From: Pseudomonadota bacterium
GTDB taxonomy: Bacteria; Pseudomonadota; Gammaproteobacteria; Burkholderiales; Sulfuriferulaceae
Direction: 5' to 3'
Assembly (NCBI GenBank): GCA_021790625.1
Contig: JAJYGL010000013.1
Location: 1-30,504 of the forward strand
Length of the DNA: 30,504 bases
Position numbers and translations under genes: made by a program. The notes below the pieces were generated by a model. The model was not told the origin of the DNA and did not search any database. It saw only the letters and a list, made by a program, of their open reading frames with translations. Within the stretch, counting starts at the first letter, position 1, and every line of letters starts with the position of its first letter. Positions 23,963 to 30,504 of the stretch are shown piece after piece.

Positions 23963-24071
23963 AGTGTTTGCTTTTTTTGTTCCTCTAACGGTTTTTTCTA
24001 TCATCGTGTTGTTTGCCGCGCGGTGGTATTATCATAAAGTGCAAAAAGCCAGGAGACACCGGCATTTCTGA
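23955..24071 (+). CDS. Tiny membrane protein 3 (38 aa)
   Basis: This 38-residue protein has one membrane helix (MTEVFAFFVPLTVFSIIVLF) and a strongly basic tail, RWYYHKVQKARRHRHF. AAAGGAG at 23941-23947 with a 7-nt spacer is a near-ideal ribosome binding site lying inside the preceding gene. The start overlaps that gene by 8 nt, so the two are translated together. The layout, one helix plus basic C-terminal tail, is the same as in the 49-residue protein upstream. Function unknown. Confidence 0.7.
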   Translation: MTEVFAFFVPLTVFSIIVLFAARWYYHKVQKARRHRHF

Positions 24072-24114
24072 TGTTTATCCATCCAAAAACCCTTTTCGCC
24101 TCACATGATCAAGG

Positions 24115-24132
24115 TTTTTTCGCCCAAAATTT
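24115..24132 (+). repeat. 18-bp direct repeat, right copy
   Basis: This is identical to 23592-23609 (TTTTTTCGCCCAAAATTT), 44 nt after the last tiny gene. The right copy has no GC-rich stem before its T-run, so it is not simply a second terminator. Confidence 0.7.
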
Positions 24133-24184
24133 CCGTTTTCTTTTTCAGTTGTGTTTTTTTGTGCCCGTGGTAATGTTGCTCTAA

Positions 24185-24203
24185 GGAACAAATTAGCGCT
24201 TCC
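24185..24203 (-). repeat. Dispersed repeat copy F
   Basis: On the minus strand GGAAGCGCTAATTTGTTCC matches the repeat core GGAAACGCTGATTTATTCC at 16 of 19 positions. It directly abuts the stop codon of the minus-strand lytic transglycosylase gene (24204-24206), in the sense orientation. Confidence 0.55.
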
Positions 24204-24833
24204 CTAACGACTGCGACTGACGGTTGTTGGTTGATACGACCAGTGATTTTTCCACGCAGCCACCACGGCCAACGGATAAGCAGCCTGCCCCAGCGAACCA
24301 TTGTAACGCCCAAGTGCGCGAAACAAATCACCATGCTCCTGATCCAGATAAAAACGCAAAATCGTGCACCCATAACGCAAGTTGGTGCGTAAATGAAACA
24401 GATCTTGACCCGGTGTGCCGATGAGGTTCACCCAAAAAGGCATCACCTGCATATATCCTCGCGCATCAGCACTGGATAGCGCATATTTATGAAACCCGGA
24501 TTCCACTTCAATCAAACCCATCACCAATGATGGATCCAGACCGGCGCGCACCGATTCATAGTACACCGTGGATAAAAAATTCATGCGTTGCTCGCTGTCC
24601 GGCATGCGGTGAAACAATCTGTCCGACATGAGCAATAACCACGCCTGACTGTCTGCCGAAGCCAGTACTGGTGCATCGGTGACCGGGCTGTCTGATATCG
24701 CGGCGCCCAGGCTGGCGCGCACACTATCACTCAAAGGCTCGTACAATTGATGCCCGGCCATGGCCGGTTGTGCCAGCCATGACAACATCAACAACACGAT
24801 CCCGCTCAGAATGCCACGTGTTCTACCAGCCAT
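24204..24833 (-). CDS. Lytic transglycosylase (SLT domain)
   Basis: This 209-residue protein has a signal peptide (LSGIVLLMLSWLAQPAMA, cleaved before GHQ). Its C-terminal SLT domain (about 85-200) includes the catalytic Glu in MGLIEVESGFHKYALS, the ARGYMQVMPFW stretch and ALGRYNGSLG. It cleaves peptidoglycan strands to 1,6-anhydro products in the periplasm. The ATG at 24833 has GGAG 8 nt upstream; a GTG at 24842 is less likely. It overlaps the end of proS by 28 nt, so the two are cotranscribed. Confidence 0.88.
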   Translation of the reverse strand: MAGRTRGILSGIVLLMLSWLAQPAMAGHQLYEPLSDSVRASLGAAISDSPVTDAPVLASADSQAWLLLMSDRLFHRMPDSEQRMNFLSTVYYESVRAGLDPSLVMGLIEVESGFHKYALSSADARGYMQVMPFWVNLIGTPGQDLFHLRTNLRYGCTILRFYLDQEHGDLFRALGRYNGSLGQAAYPLAVVAAWKNHWSYQPTTVSRSR

Positions 24834-26518
24834 GCTTCGCACTCCGCGACAGAAATCCGCCGTGCCTGTTCGTCGGTACGGCGCTGATACTCAATTTCGC
24901 CATTCGCCAGCCCGCGCTCACCAATCACCACCCGATGAGCCACCCCGATCAATTCCATATCGGCAAACATGACCCCCGCCCGTTCATCGCGATCATCCAG
25001 CAATACGGCTATCCCGCGTTGGGTCAACGCGTCATGTAACCGATCCGCCAGTTCACGTACTGCCGCACTCTTGTGATAAGCCATCGGCACGATCGCCAGT
25101 GTATAGGGTGCCATGCTCGGCGGCAAACAAATACCACGCTCATCATGATGTTGCTCAATGGCAGCGGCTACGATACGGGACACGCCAATGCCATAACACC
25201 CCATTTCCATATCATGGGTTTTACCCTCGTCGTCCAGAAACTGGCAAGCCATGGCCGATGAATATTTGCGACGCAACTGGAAAATATGACCTACTTCGAT
25301 ACCTCGGCATAACTCCAGTTTTCCAGCGCCATCCGGGCTCGCATCTCCAGCCACCACATTGCGGATATCGGCGATTTCCGGTTCCGGCAAATCGCGGCCA
25401 AAGTTAACACCGGTTAAATGGTAACCATCCTCATTGGCTCCGCACACAAAATCACTCATCACAGCAACACTGCGGTCAGCAATCACCCGCACCGACGAAC
25501 CGGTAGGCAAGCCGACAGGGCCAACCGACCCCGGTGCGCATCCAGTCACCGCGCGTAGCACCGCTTCATCCGCCAATCTGAATTCCTGCCCCAGCACTTT
25601 ACTCGCTTTGACTTCGTTCAGTTGATGATCCCCACGTAACAACAAAGCTGCCACTGTATCCCCGGCTTGCACAATCAACGTCTTGACCAATTGCGTGGCT
25701 GACAGCGCCAGTGCTTGCGCCACGTCGTCAATCGAATGGCTGCCAGGCGTGGCAATTCTCTGCATATCTGCCTGCGGTGCAGGCCGTCCACCCATCGGTG
25801 CCAACGCCTCTGCCAATTCAACATTTGCCGCATAATCTGAATCGTGGCAAAACGCAATCGCGTCTTCACCGGAATCTGCCAACACATGGAATTCATGTGA
25901 ACCAGAGCCGCCAATCGCGCCAGTATCTGCTGCCACAGCCCTGAATCGCAATCCAAGGCGGGTAAAAATACGGTTGTAAGCATCATGCATGCGCTGATAG
26001 GTCTGCTCCAGACTGGCAACATCGACATGAAAAGAGTAAGCATCTTTCATAATGAATTCGCGTGCGCGCATCACGCCGAAGCGGGGGCGTATTTCGTCAC
26101 GAAATTTGGTTTGAATCTGATACAAAGTAAGGGGCAACTGGCGATAACTTTTTACTTCACGACGCACGATATCTGTCACCACCTCTTCATGCGTCGGGCC
26201 AAAACAGAACTCCCGGCCATGTCGATCATGAATTTTCAGCATCTGTGGACCAAATTGCGCCCAACGCCCGGTTTCCTGCCACAATTCGGCCGGTTGCACA
26301 GCAGGCATAAGAACTTCCAGTGCGCCAGTCGCTTGCATTTCTTCGCGCACGATGGCTTCTACCCGACGCAAAACCCGCAATCCCAATGGCATCCAGGTAT
26401 ACAAACCAGAGCCCAGTCGTTTAATATAGCCTGCTCGCAGCATCAAACGATGACTGACCAGCTCGGCCTCGGCGGGAGCTTCCTTGAGTGTGGATAAAAA
26501 ACTGTGTGACGTGCGCAT
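24806..26518 (-). CDS. proS: Prolyl-tRNA synthetase (bacterial type, with editing domain)
   Basis: This 570-residue class II synthetase has motif 1 in RLGSGLYTWMPLGLRV, motif 2 in RPRFGVMRAREFIMKDAYSFH (key part RAREFIMKDAY) and motif 3 in GCYGIGVSRIVAA. The INS editing domain (about 230-400) carries STQLVKTLIV and LLRGDHQLNEVK, and the anticodon-binding domain is C-terminal. It charges tRNA-Pro and clears mischarged Ala. The length matches the bacterial family. It is divergent from the spermidine-synthase-like gene and overlaps the lytic transglycosylase gene downstream. Confidence 0.96.
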   Translation of the reverse strand: MRTSHSFLSTLKEAPAEAELVSHRLMLRAGYIKRLGSGLYTWMPLGLRVLRRVEAIVREEMQATGALEVLMPAVQPAELWQETGRWAQFGPQMLKIHDRHGREFCFGPTHEEVVTDIVRREVKSYRQLPLTLYQIQTKFRDEIRPRFGVMRAREFIMKDAYSFHVDVASLEQTYQRMHDAYNRIFTRLGLRFRAVAADTGAIGGSGSHEFHVLADSGEDAIAFCHDSDYAANVELAEALAPMGGRPAPQADMQRIATPGSHSIDDVAQALALSATQLVKTLIVQAGDTVAALLLRGDHQLNEVKASKVLGQEFRLADEAVLRAVTGCAPGSVGPVGLPTGSSVRVIADRSVAVMSDFVCGANEDGYHLTGVNFGRDLPEPEIADIRNVVAGDASPDGAGKLELCRGIEVGHIFQLRRKYSSAMACQFLDDEGKTHDMEMGCYGIGVSRIVAAAIEQHHDERGICLPPSMAPYTLAIVPMAYHKSAAVRELADRLHDALTQRGIAVLLDDRDERAGVMFADMELIGVAHRVVIGERGLANGEIEYQRRTDEQARRISVAECEAWLVEHVAF

Positions 26519-26591
26519 ATCTTATTCCGCAAACTGAGCAAGGACGTTATTCTATCGCAGTTTCACCACAACACCGTATAGAAAGGACAAC

Positions 26592-27338
26592 ATGCGTTTT
26601 TTTTCGCGCCGGATTCACAAGGTGCTCTCCAAACGGGACACGGTGGAAATCAGCGAACGCAATGGCATTCGATATTTGCATCTGGGCAACGACACTGTTC
26701 AGTCCGCCATGCGCATCAAGGCGCCCAACGATCTGGAATTGACCTATACGCAGGCCATGCTGGGCTTTCTGCCCTGGCTGGAGACCCCGGCAAAAAACGC
26801 CCTGATCATCGGTCTGGGTGGCGGGTCGCTGGCGAAATTCCTGTACCATCAGTTTCCAGACATGAATCTCTGCGCCGTGGATATCCACGCAGAAGTCATC
26901 CGTGTCGCCTATTCCCATTTCATGTTACCACGCGATGAACGTCTGTGCGTCGTAGAAGCCGATGCTGCCGAATACATCCAGCGCCAGCGTAACCGCGACA
27001 TCATCCTCCTCGATGGCTTTGATTCCGGGTGTCAAGTGGCGGAACTCGCCAGTGAGACATTTTACCTGCACTGTGCTGAAGCGCTCTCGCCACATGGTGT
27101 ATTATCCGTCAACCTATGGCGCAGCGACCCGCTGTTTCCGGAATACTGCAAACGCCTGTCGCGCGCCTTCGACCAACCCATCATGATGCTGCCCGCCGAA
27201 CACAAGGGCAATACCATTGCCTTTGCCTTTCGAAAAGCACCGAGCTTCAACGACAGACAACTCAAGCAGAACGCCATCGCGCTCGAAATCCGTCATCGGC
27301 TACCCTTTACCCGTTTTGTTGCCAACATCAGCAGATAG
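26592..27338 (+). CDS. Spermidine synthase-like SAM-fold protein
   Basis: This 248-residue protein has a Rossmann SAM-binding fold with ALIIGLGGGSLAKFLY (motif I, about 75-90), VDIHAEVIRVA (motif II) and IILLDGFDSG. The overall pattern is that of the polyamine aminopropyltransferase family, but the D-[SV]-S-D-P catalytic stretch of true SpeE reads DGFDSG, so aminopropyl transfer is doubtful. AAAGGA lies 5 nt before the ATG. It diverges from proS, a pairing I associate with Betaproteobacteria. Substrate unknown. Confidence 0.8.
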   Translation: MRFFSRRIHKVLSKRDTVEISERNGIRYLHLGNDTVQSAMRIKAPNDLELTYTQAMLGFLPWLETPAKNALIIGLGGGSLAKFLYHQFPDMNLCAVDIHAEVIRVAYSHFMLPRDERLCVVEADAAEYIQRQRNRDIILLDGFDSGCQVAELASETFYLHCAEALSPHGVLSVNLWRSDPLFPEYCKRLSRAFDQPIMMLPAEHKGNTIAFAFRKAPSFNDRQLKQNAIALEIRHRLPFTRFVANISR

Positions 27339-27370
27339 TAATAAAAGTAACCTGATCTTTTCACAAATTC

Positions 27371-27394
27371 GCGTGATGATCACGCAAAATTTTT
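27371..27394 (+). terminator. Terminator-like palindrome after the spermidine synthase-like gene
   Basis: GCGTGAT-G-ATCACGC (27371-27385) is a perfect palindrome, usable as a GCGTG/CACGC hairpin with a 5-nt loop. It is followed by AAAATTTTT. It lies 33 nt after the stop codon. The A-run before the T-run weakens the terminator reading, and it could instead be an operator. Confidence 0.4.
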
Positions 27395-27493
27395 GTGGCA
27401 GCAGCTTTTACAAAAACATGGTGTATTCACGCACTCAATGAAACAGAAATTTTACACAAAACAAAAAACCCGACAGGAATACCTGAATCTGGT

Positions 27494-27550
27494 TTATGCC
27501 TACTTATGCCTAAAGAAATAAGTTATACTCTCCGGTATAAGTTGGCATAA
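27494..27550 (+). promoter_or_regulatory. Operator-like repeats around the ATPase promoter
   Basis: TTATGCC occurs at 27494-27500 and 27504-27510 (one helical turn apart) and inverted as GGCATAA at 27544-27550. Between them AAGTTATAC (27520-27528) and GTATAAGTT (27535-27543) form a near-perfect inverted pair. A -10-like TATACT lies at 27524-27529. The layout predicts a dimeric repressor or activator acting on the ATPase gene. Confidence 0.5.
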
Positions 27551-27563
27551 GCAGGGGAAATTG

Positions 27564-28706
27564 ATGCGCACTACCACAAATCTCACATTCCACCGGCCAA
27601 TCTTGGCAACCAGTTACTGCGATAGTCTTGAGGGCCATGGTCTTACCGATGGTCGTTCCGGATTATTTTTGGCCGCCCCGAGACGTACAGGGAAAAGCAC
27701 TTTTTTGCGTGAAGACTTACTTCCTGCAATGTTGCACCGCGGTTGGACCTGCATTTACGTGGACCTTTGGGCCGACAGGTCAAAAGACCCTGCTTGGCTC
27801 ATTACGAATGCTATAAAAACGAAAATCGGCAGCTTCGCAAACGTTATTTCCAAGATAGCCAAGACAAGCAGACTTGAGAAGATAAATGTATTCGGTGCAT
27901 TAAGCCTGAATTTTGAGTCCTTGGAATTTCCGAAAGAACTCACACTGACAGACGCTCTTGAAGCGCTGACCGAAGCTGGAAAAGCTCCCGTAGCGATAGT
28001 AATTGATGAAGCGCAGCACGCGCTCTCTACCCAAGCCGGAATCGATGCCATGTTTGCGCTAAAGGCTGCTCGGGATCATTTGAATCAAGGAAGTGGTCAA
28101 CAGAAACTGTTCATCGTTTTGACCGGATCTAATCGGGACAAACTAGCTCACTTGGTGCTGAAACGCACACAGCCATTTTTTGGCTCACAAGTTACGCGAT
28201 TCCCCTTGCTGGGTAAAGACTTTACAGATGCCTATACGGACTCAGTCAATCCGCAACTCGCTGCCAATAACCAATTTTCTCGCGAGGATGTGTTCGAGGC
28301 ATTTAAATTAGTTGGGCATCGACCCGAAATGCTCCGCAACATTGTTGCGGAAATAGCGCTTAATTCTGGGGCGGGGCACCTTGGAGAAGATCTTAAAAAT
28401 GGCGCTGAAGAAATAAAAGAACGAATGTGGGGTGCCATGGAGAGTGAACTTGCCGAACTTTCGGACAGCCAACGCGTAGTTCTTGAGACAATTATCAGCC
28501 AGGGCAGAAATTATGTTCCGTTTTCGGAGACTTCAATGCGAACTTACGCAAGCCTTTTGAAACAGAAAAAAGTCTCAATTCCTTCCATCCAAAGCGCCTT
28601 GGATGCCTTACGTGAAAAAGGTTTGGTATGGCGCGCGGCTTATGGTGACTATGCACTTGAAGATGAAAGCTTGGCAAATTGGTACAAAGCACGAATGAAG
28701 GGGTGA
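27564..28706 (+). CDS. AAA-family ATPase with C-terminal winged helix
   Basis: This 380-residue protein has Walker A APRRTGKST (about residues 37-45), Walker B VAIVIDEAQHAL (about 143-154) and sensor-1 LTGSNRDK (about 185). The C-terminal part (about 290-375) looks like a winged helix (SIPSIQSALDALREKGLVW). It resembles archaeal-type/ORC-like solitary ATPases found in mobile and defence regions. Its role is unknown. The start is ATG 27564, since AGGGG at 27553-27557 is well spaced; the TTG codon just before is less likely. It has lower GC than its neighbours, its own operator-like promoter, and an inverted-repeat structure downstream, all suggesting acquisition. Confidence 0.8.
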   Translation: MRTTTNLTFHRPILATSYCDSLEGHGLTDGRSGLFLAAPRRTGKSTFLREDLLPAMLHRGWTCIYVDLWADRSKDPAWLITNAIKTKIGSFANVISKIAKTSRLEKINVFGALSLNFESLEFPKELTLTDALEALTEAGKAPVAIVIDEAQHALSTQAGIDAMFALKAARDHLNQGSGQQKLFIVLTGSNRDKLAHLVLKRTQPFFGSQVTRFPLLGKDFTDAYTDSVNPQLAANNQFSREDVFEAFKLVGHRPEMLRNIVAEIALNSGAGHLGEDLKNGAEEIKERMWGAMESELAELSDSQRVVLETIISQGRNYVPFSETSMRTYASLLKQKKVSIPSIQSALDALREKGLVWRAAYGDYALEDESLANWYKARMKG

Positions 28707-28725
28707 TCGCAGCAGTTACCAGAGT

Positions 28726-28834
28726 CTTCAGGCCGGTGGATATTCAGTCAAGGAGTGTGTGGCATCCCCTCCCTGACCAAACAACCTCCAAAATCTCGCC
28801 CTTCAGAGCGAGGTTCGGCGCTACCGGCCTGAAG
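28726..28834. repeat. 12-bp inverted repeat enclosing two hairpins
   Basis: CTTCAGGCCGGT (28726-28737) and ACCGGCCTGAAG (28823-28834) are perfect inverted copies 85 nt apart. Inside lie GTCAAGGAG/CTCCCTGAC (28747-28755/28769-28777, one mismatch) and CTCGC/GCGAG (28795-28799/28808-28812). As RNA or single-stranded DNA this folds as a three-way junction. It starts 20 nt after the ATPase stop codon. It may be the 3' structure of that transcript, a mobile-element end or a small RNA. Confidence 0.6.
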
Positions 28835-28891
28835 GTCAGGATTTTAAACCGGCGATGAAAGAGGGTAAAAATCCGTCCGTAAAACAGATGC

Positions 28892-29785
28892 TTATTTCTT
28901 CTTGCGTTTAGCCTCAATCATGTGTTCAATCATCGGCCCCAGAATCAGTTCCATCGCGTAGCCCATTTTACCGCCGGGGACGACCAATGTATTCGAGCGC
29001 GACATGAACGAATTGGGAATCATGTTGATGAGGTAAGGAAAATCCACTTCAGACGGTTTGCTGAAATGAACAATGACAAAACTCTCATCCGGTGTCGGAA
29101 TATCACGACTGATGAACGGATTGGACGTATCGACCGTCGGTACACGCTGAAAATTGACGTCTGTGCGTGAAAATTGTGGTGTAATATGATTCACGTAATC
29201 CGGCATGCGGCGCAGAATGGTATCCACAATCACGTCGGCGGAATAGCCGCGCTCAGCGCCGTCACGGTGAATCTTCTGTATCCACTCCAGATTGACGACT
29301 GGCACGACACCCACGCCCAAATCGACGTAACGCGCCACATCCACATCACCGTCAACGGCCAGGCCGTGCAAACCTTCATAAAACAGCAGATCGGTATCTG
29401 CCGGCACCGGTTCCCACGGCGTAAACTCGCCCGCCACCAATTGTGTGCCTAAACGTTTGTTATGATACGCAGCTTCTTCATCACTATGAATATAATAGCG
29501 TTTTTCTCCACCGCCAGTCTCGCCATAGGTTTTAAACAACGCTTCCAGCCGATCGAAGTGGTTGGCATAAGGGCCAAAATGGCTAAAATGTTTGTTACCG
29601 GCGGCTTCCGCCGCTTTGACCTGCTCACGAAACTGTATGCGTGTCAGACTGTGGAAACTGTCACCCTCAATCACCGCCGCCTGGATCTGCTCACGGCGAA
29701 AAATGTGCTCAAACGCACGTTTGACAGTTGTTGTACCCGCACCGGAAGAGCCGGTCACGGCAATCACAGGGTGTTTTTTGGACAT
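28892..29785 (-). CDS. prkB: Phosphoribulokinase
   Basis: This 297-residue proteobacterial-type phosphoribulokinase shows the P-loop GSSGAGTTTVK at residues 12-22, EGDSFHSL, HFSHFGPYANHFD, FYEGLHGL and the C-terminal RSNTLVVPGGKMGYAMELI (key part VVPGGKMGY). It makes ribulose 1,5-bisphosphate from ribulose 5-phosphate and ATP, which marks a Calvin-cycle autotroph. It lacks the regulatory Cys pair of plant enzymes. The start MSKKHPVIAVTG at 29785 has GGAG 5 nt upstream; an upstream in-frame start would add 20 residues not seen in the family. Confidence 0.96.
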   Translation of the reverse strand: MSKKHPVIAVTGSSGAGTTTVKRAFEHIFRREQIQAAVIEGDSFHSLTRIQFREQVKAAEAAGNKHFSHFGPYANHFDRLEALFKTYGETGGGEKRYYIHSDEEAAYHNKRLGTQLVAGEFTPWEPVPADTDLLFYEGLHGLAVDGDVDVARYVDLGVGVVPVVNLEWIQKIHRDGAERGYSADVIVDTILRRMPDYVNHITPQFSRTDVNFQRVPTVDTSNPFISRDIPTPDESFVIVHFSKPSEVDFPYLINMIPNSFMSRSNTLVVPGGKMGYAMELILGPMIEHMIEAKRKKK

Positions 29786-29852
29786 AAACGCTCCACTTGG
29801 TAAAAATTTTAATGATCTGTAATTGTAGCACAAGCAGAGCCGCACTGGTTAA

Positions 29853-29899
29853 GGAACCGCTGATCTATTCCCACATGACCGCGACGGCGGCCTGGCGGG
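29853..29899 (+). repeat. Dispersed repeat copy D
   Basis: GGAACCGCTGATCTATTCC begins a 47-bp unit matching the copy at 12970-13016 at 42 of 47 positions, including the CCGC/GCGG hairpin. It lies between the divergent prk and leuS genes rather than after a stop codon. Confidence 0.75.
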
Positions 29900-29916
29900 C
29901 ATCCCATCATACAAAA

Positions 29917-29949
29917 TGGAAAATGACTGGGAAATGACCGGGAAATAAC
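29917..29949 (+). repeat. Three tandem 11-bp repeats upstream of leuS
   Basis: TGGAAAATGAC, TGGGAAATGAC and CGGGAAATAAC follow one another without gaps, with one to three differences between units. They start 17 nt after dispersed repeat copy D and end 70 nt before the leuS ATG. Confidence 0.6.
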
Positions 29950-30019
29950 CATGTAAAACTGGCTTTATCGCGCAGATTCCACGATAATTCCAGCTTTGTC
30001 GCATACCGTACTTCCGCAC

Positions 30020-30504
30020 ATGGACACGCAATACCAACCTCAACACATCGAACCCGCCATCCAGCAGGAATGGGTACAACAAAACGCCTTTCATGCCCGG
30101 GAATCCGGCAACCGCCCCAAATATTACTGTCTGTCCATGTTCCCTTATCCCTCCGGCAATCTGCACATGGGACATGTACGCAATTACACTATCGGCGATG
30201 CACTGGCCCGTTTTCATCGCTTGCAAGGATTTGAAGTCCTGCAACCCATGGGATGGGATGCTTTTGGCTTGCCGGCAGAAAACGCTGCCATCAAACACCA
30301 GCTTGCGCCGGCAGCATGGACATACAACAATATCGACCACATGCGTACGCAACTCAAGCAACTCGGCCTATCCATCGACTGGCAGCGCGAACTCGCCACC
30401 TGCCGTCCGGAATATTACCGCTGGGAACAATGGCTATTCACCGAATTATTTAAAAAAGGGCTGATTTACCGTAAATCCGCCACGGTAAACTGGGACCCTG
30501 TCGA
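30020..30504 (+). CDS. leuS: Leucyl-tRNA synthetase, N-terminal part (partial)
   Basis: The frame from the ATG at 30020 stays open to the window edge (161 codons). It shows the class I synthetase signature: KYYCLSMFPYPSGNLHMGHV with the HIGH-type HMGH, then GWDAFGLPAENAAIK and LGLSIDW. These are the conserved N-terminal blocks of bacterial LeuRS. It attaches leucine to tRNA-Leu. The editing, KMSKS and anticodon domains lie beyond the window. No strong ribosome binding site is visible before the ATG. Confidence 0.96.
   Translation, partial: MDTQYQPQHIEPAIQQEWVQQNAFHARESGNRPKYYCLSMFPYPSGNLHMGHVRNYTIGDALARFHRLQGFEVLQPMGWDAFGLPAENAAIKHQLAPAAWTYNNIDHMRTQLKQLGLSIDWQRELATCRPEYYRWEQWLFTELFKKGLIYRKSATVNWDPV

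Overview
The window looks like the chromosome of a betaproteobacterium, most likely a chemolithoautotroph of the Nitrosomonadales/Gallionellales type. The evidence is a proteobacterial phosphoribulokinase (Calvin cycle), system II cytochrome c maturation (ResB/CcsA) next to a diheme cytochrome c4, a pilMNOPQ operon divergent from a PBP1A gene, a Mg-type HemB, an NsrR-controlled nitric-oxide-response locus, and overall gene order typical of Betaproteobacteria. This taxonomic call is inference from gene content.

Layout. Positions 1-2100 are accessory: the tail of an unrecognised gene, a hicAB toxin-antitoxin pair whose promoter predicts a leaderless hicA message, and a small secreted protein made of 35-residue Cys repeats behind a sigma-54-like promoter with an upstream palindrome. 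Positions 2101-4456 are an NO-response module: nsrR diverges from a MIP18(DUF59)-DUF2249-polytopic membrane protein operon, with an NsrR-like box next to each start. Positions 4589-9678 hold pilMNOPQ on the minus strand. Positions 10019-12984 hold ponA/mrcA overlapping a conserved betaproteobacterial gene. Positions 13150-15556 hold an MFS exporter overlapping hemB. A multi-hairpin small RNA candidate with its own terminator lies at about 15805-15918, followed by engB (minus), cytochrome c4, resB and ccsA (16672-20590), and then a PAS-PAS-GGDEF-EAL-CZB protein.

Positions 23257-24180 are an AT-rich island of three tiny membrane-protein genes with unusual hairpins and an 18-bp direct repeat. 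They are followed by a lytic transglycosylase overlapping proS (minus), a spermidine-synthase-like gene, an isolated AAA ATPase with operator-like repeats in its promoter, a 109-bp inverted-repeat structure, prk (minus), and the start of leuS.

A short dispersed repeat, core GGAAMCGCTGATYTATTCC, occurs at least four times and in degenerate form up to three more times. Five copies sit within 13 nt of a stop codon in the sense orientation, so it may act as a 3'-end element. The best candidates for something undescribed are the small RNA at about 15.8 kb, the tiny membrane-protein cluster at 23.4-24.1 kb, the Cys-repeat secreted protein with its sigma-54-type control region, and the stop-codon-associated repeat.
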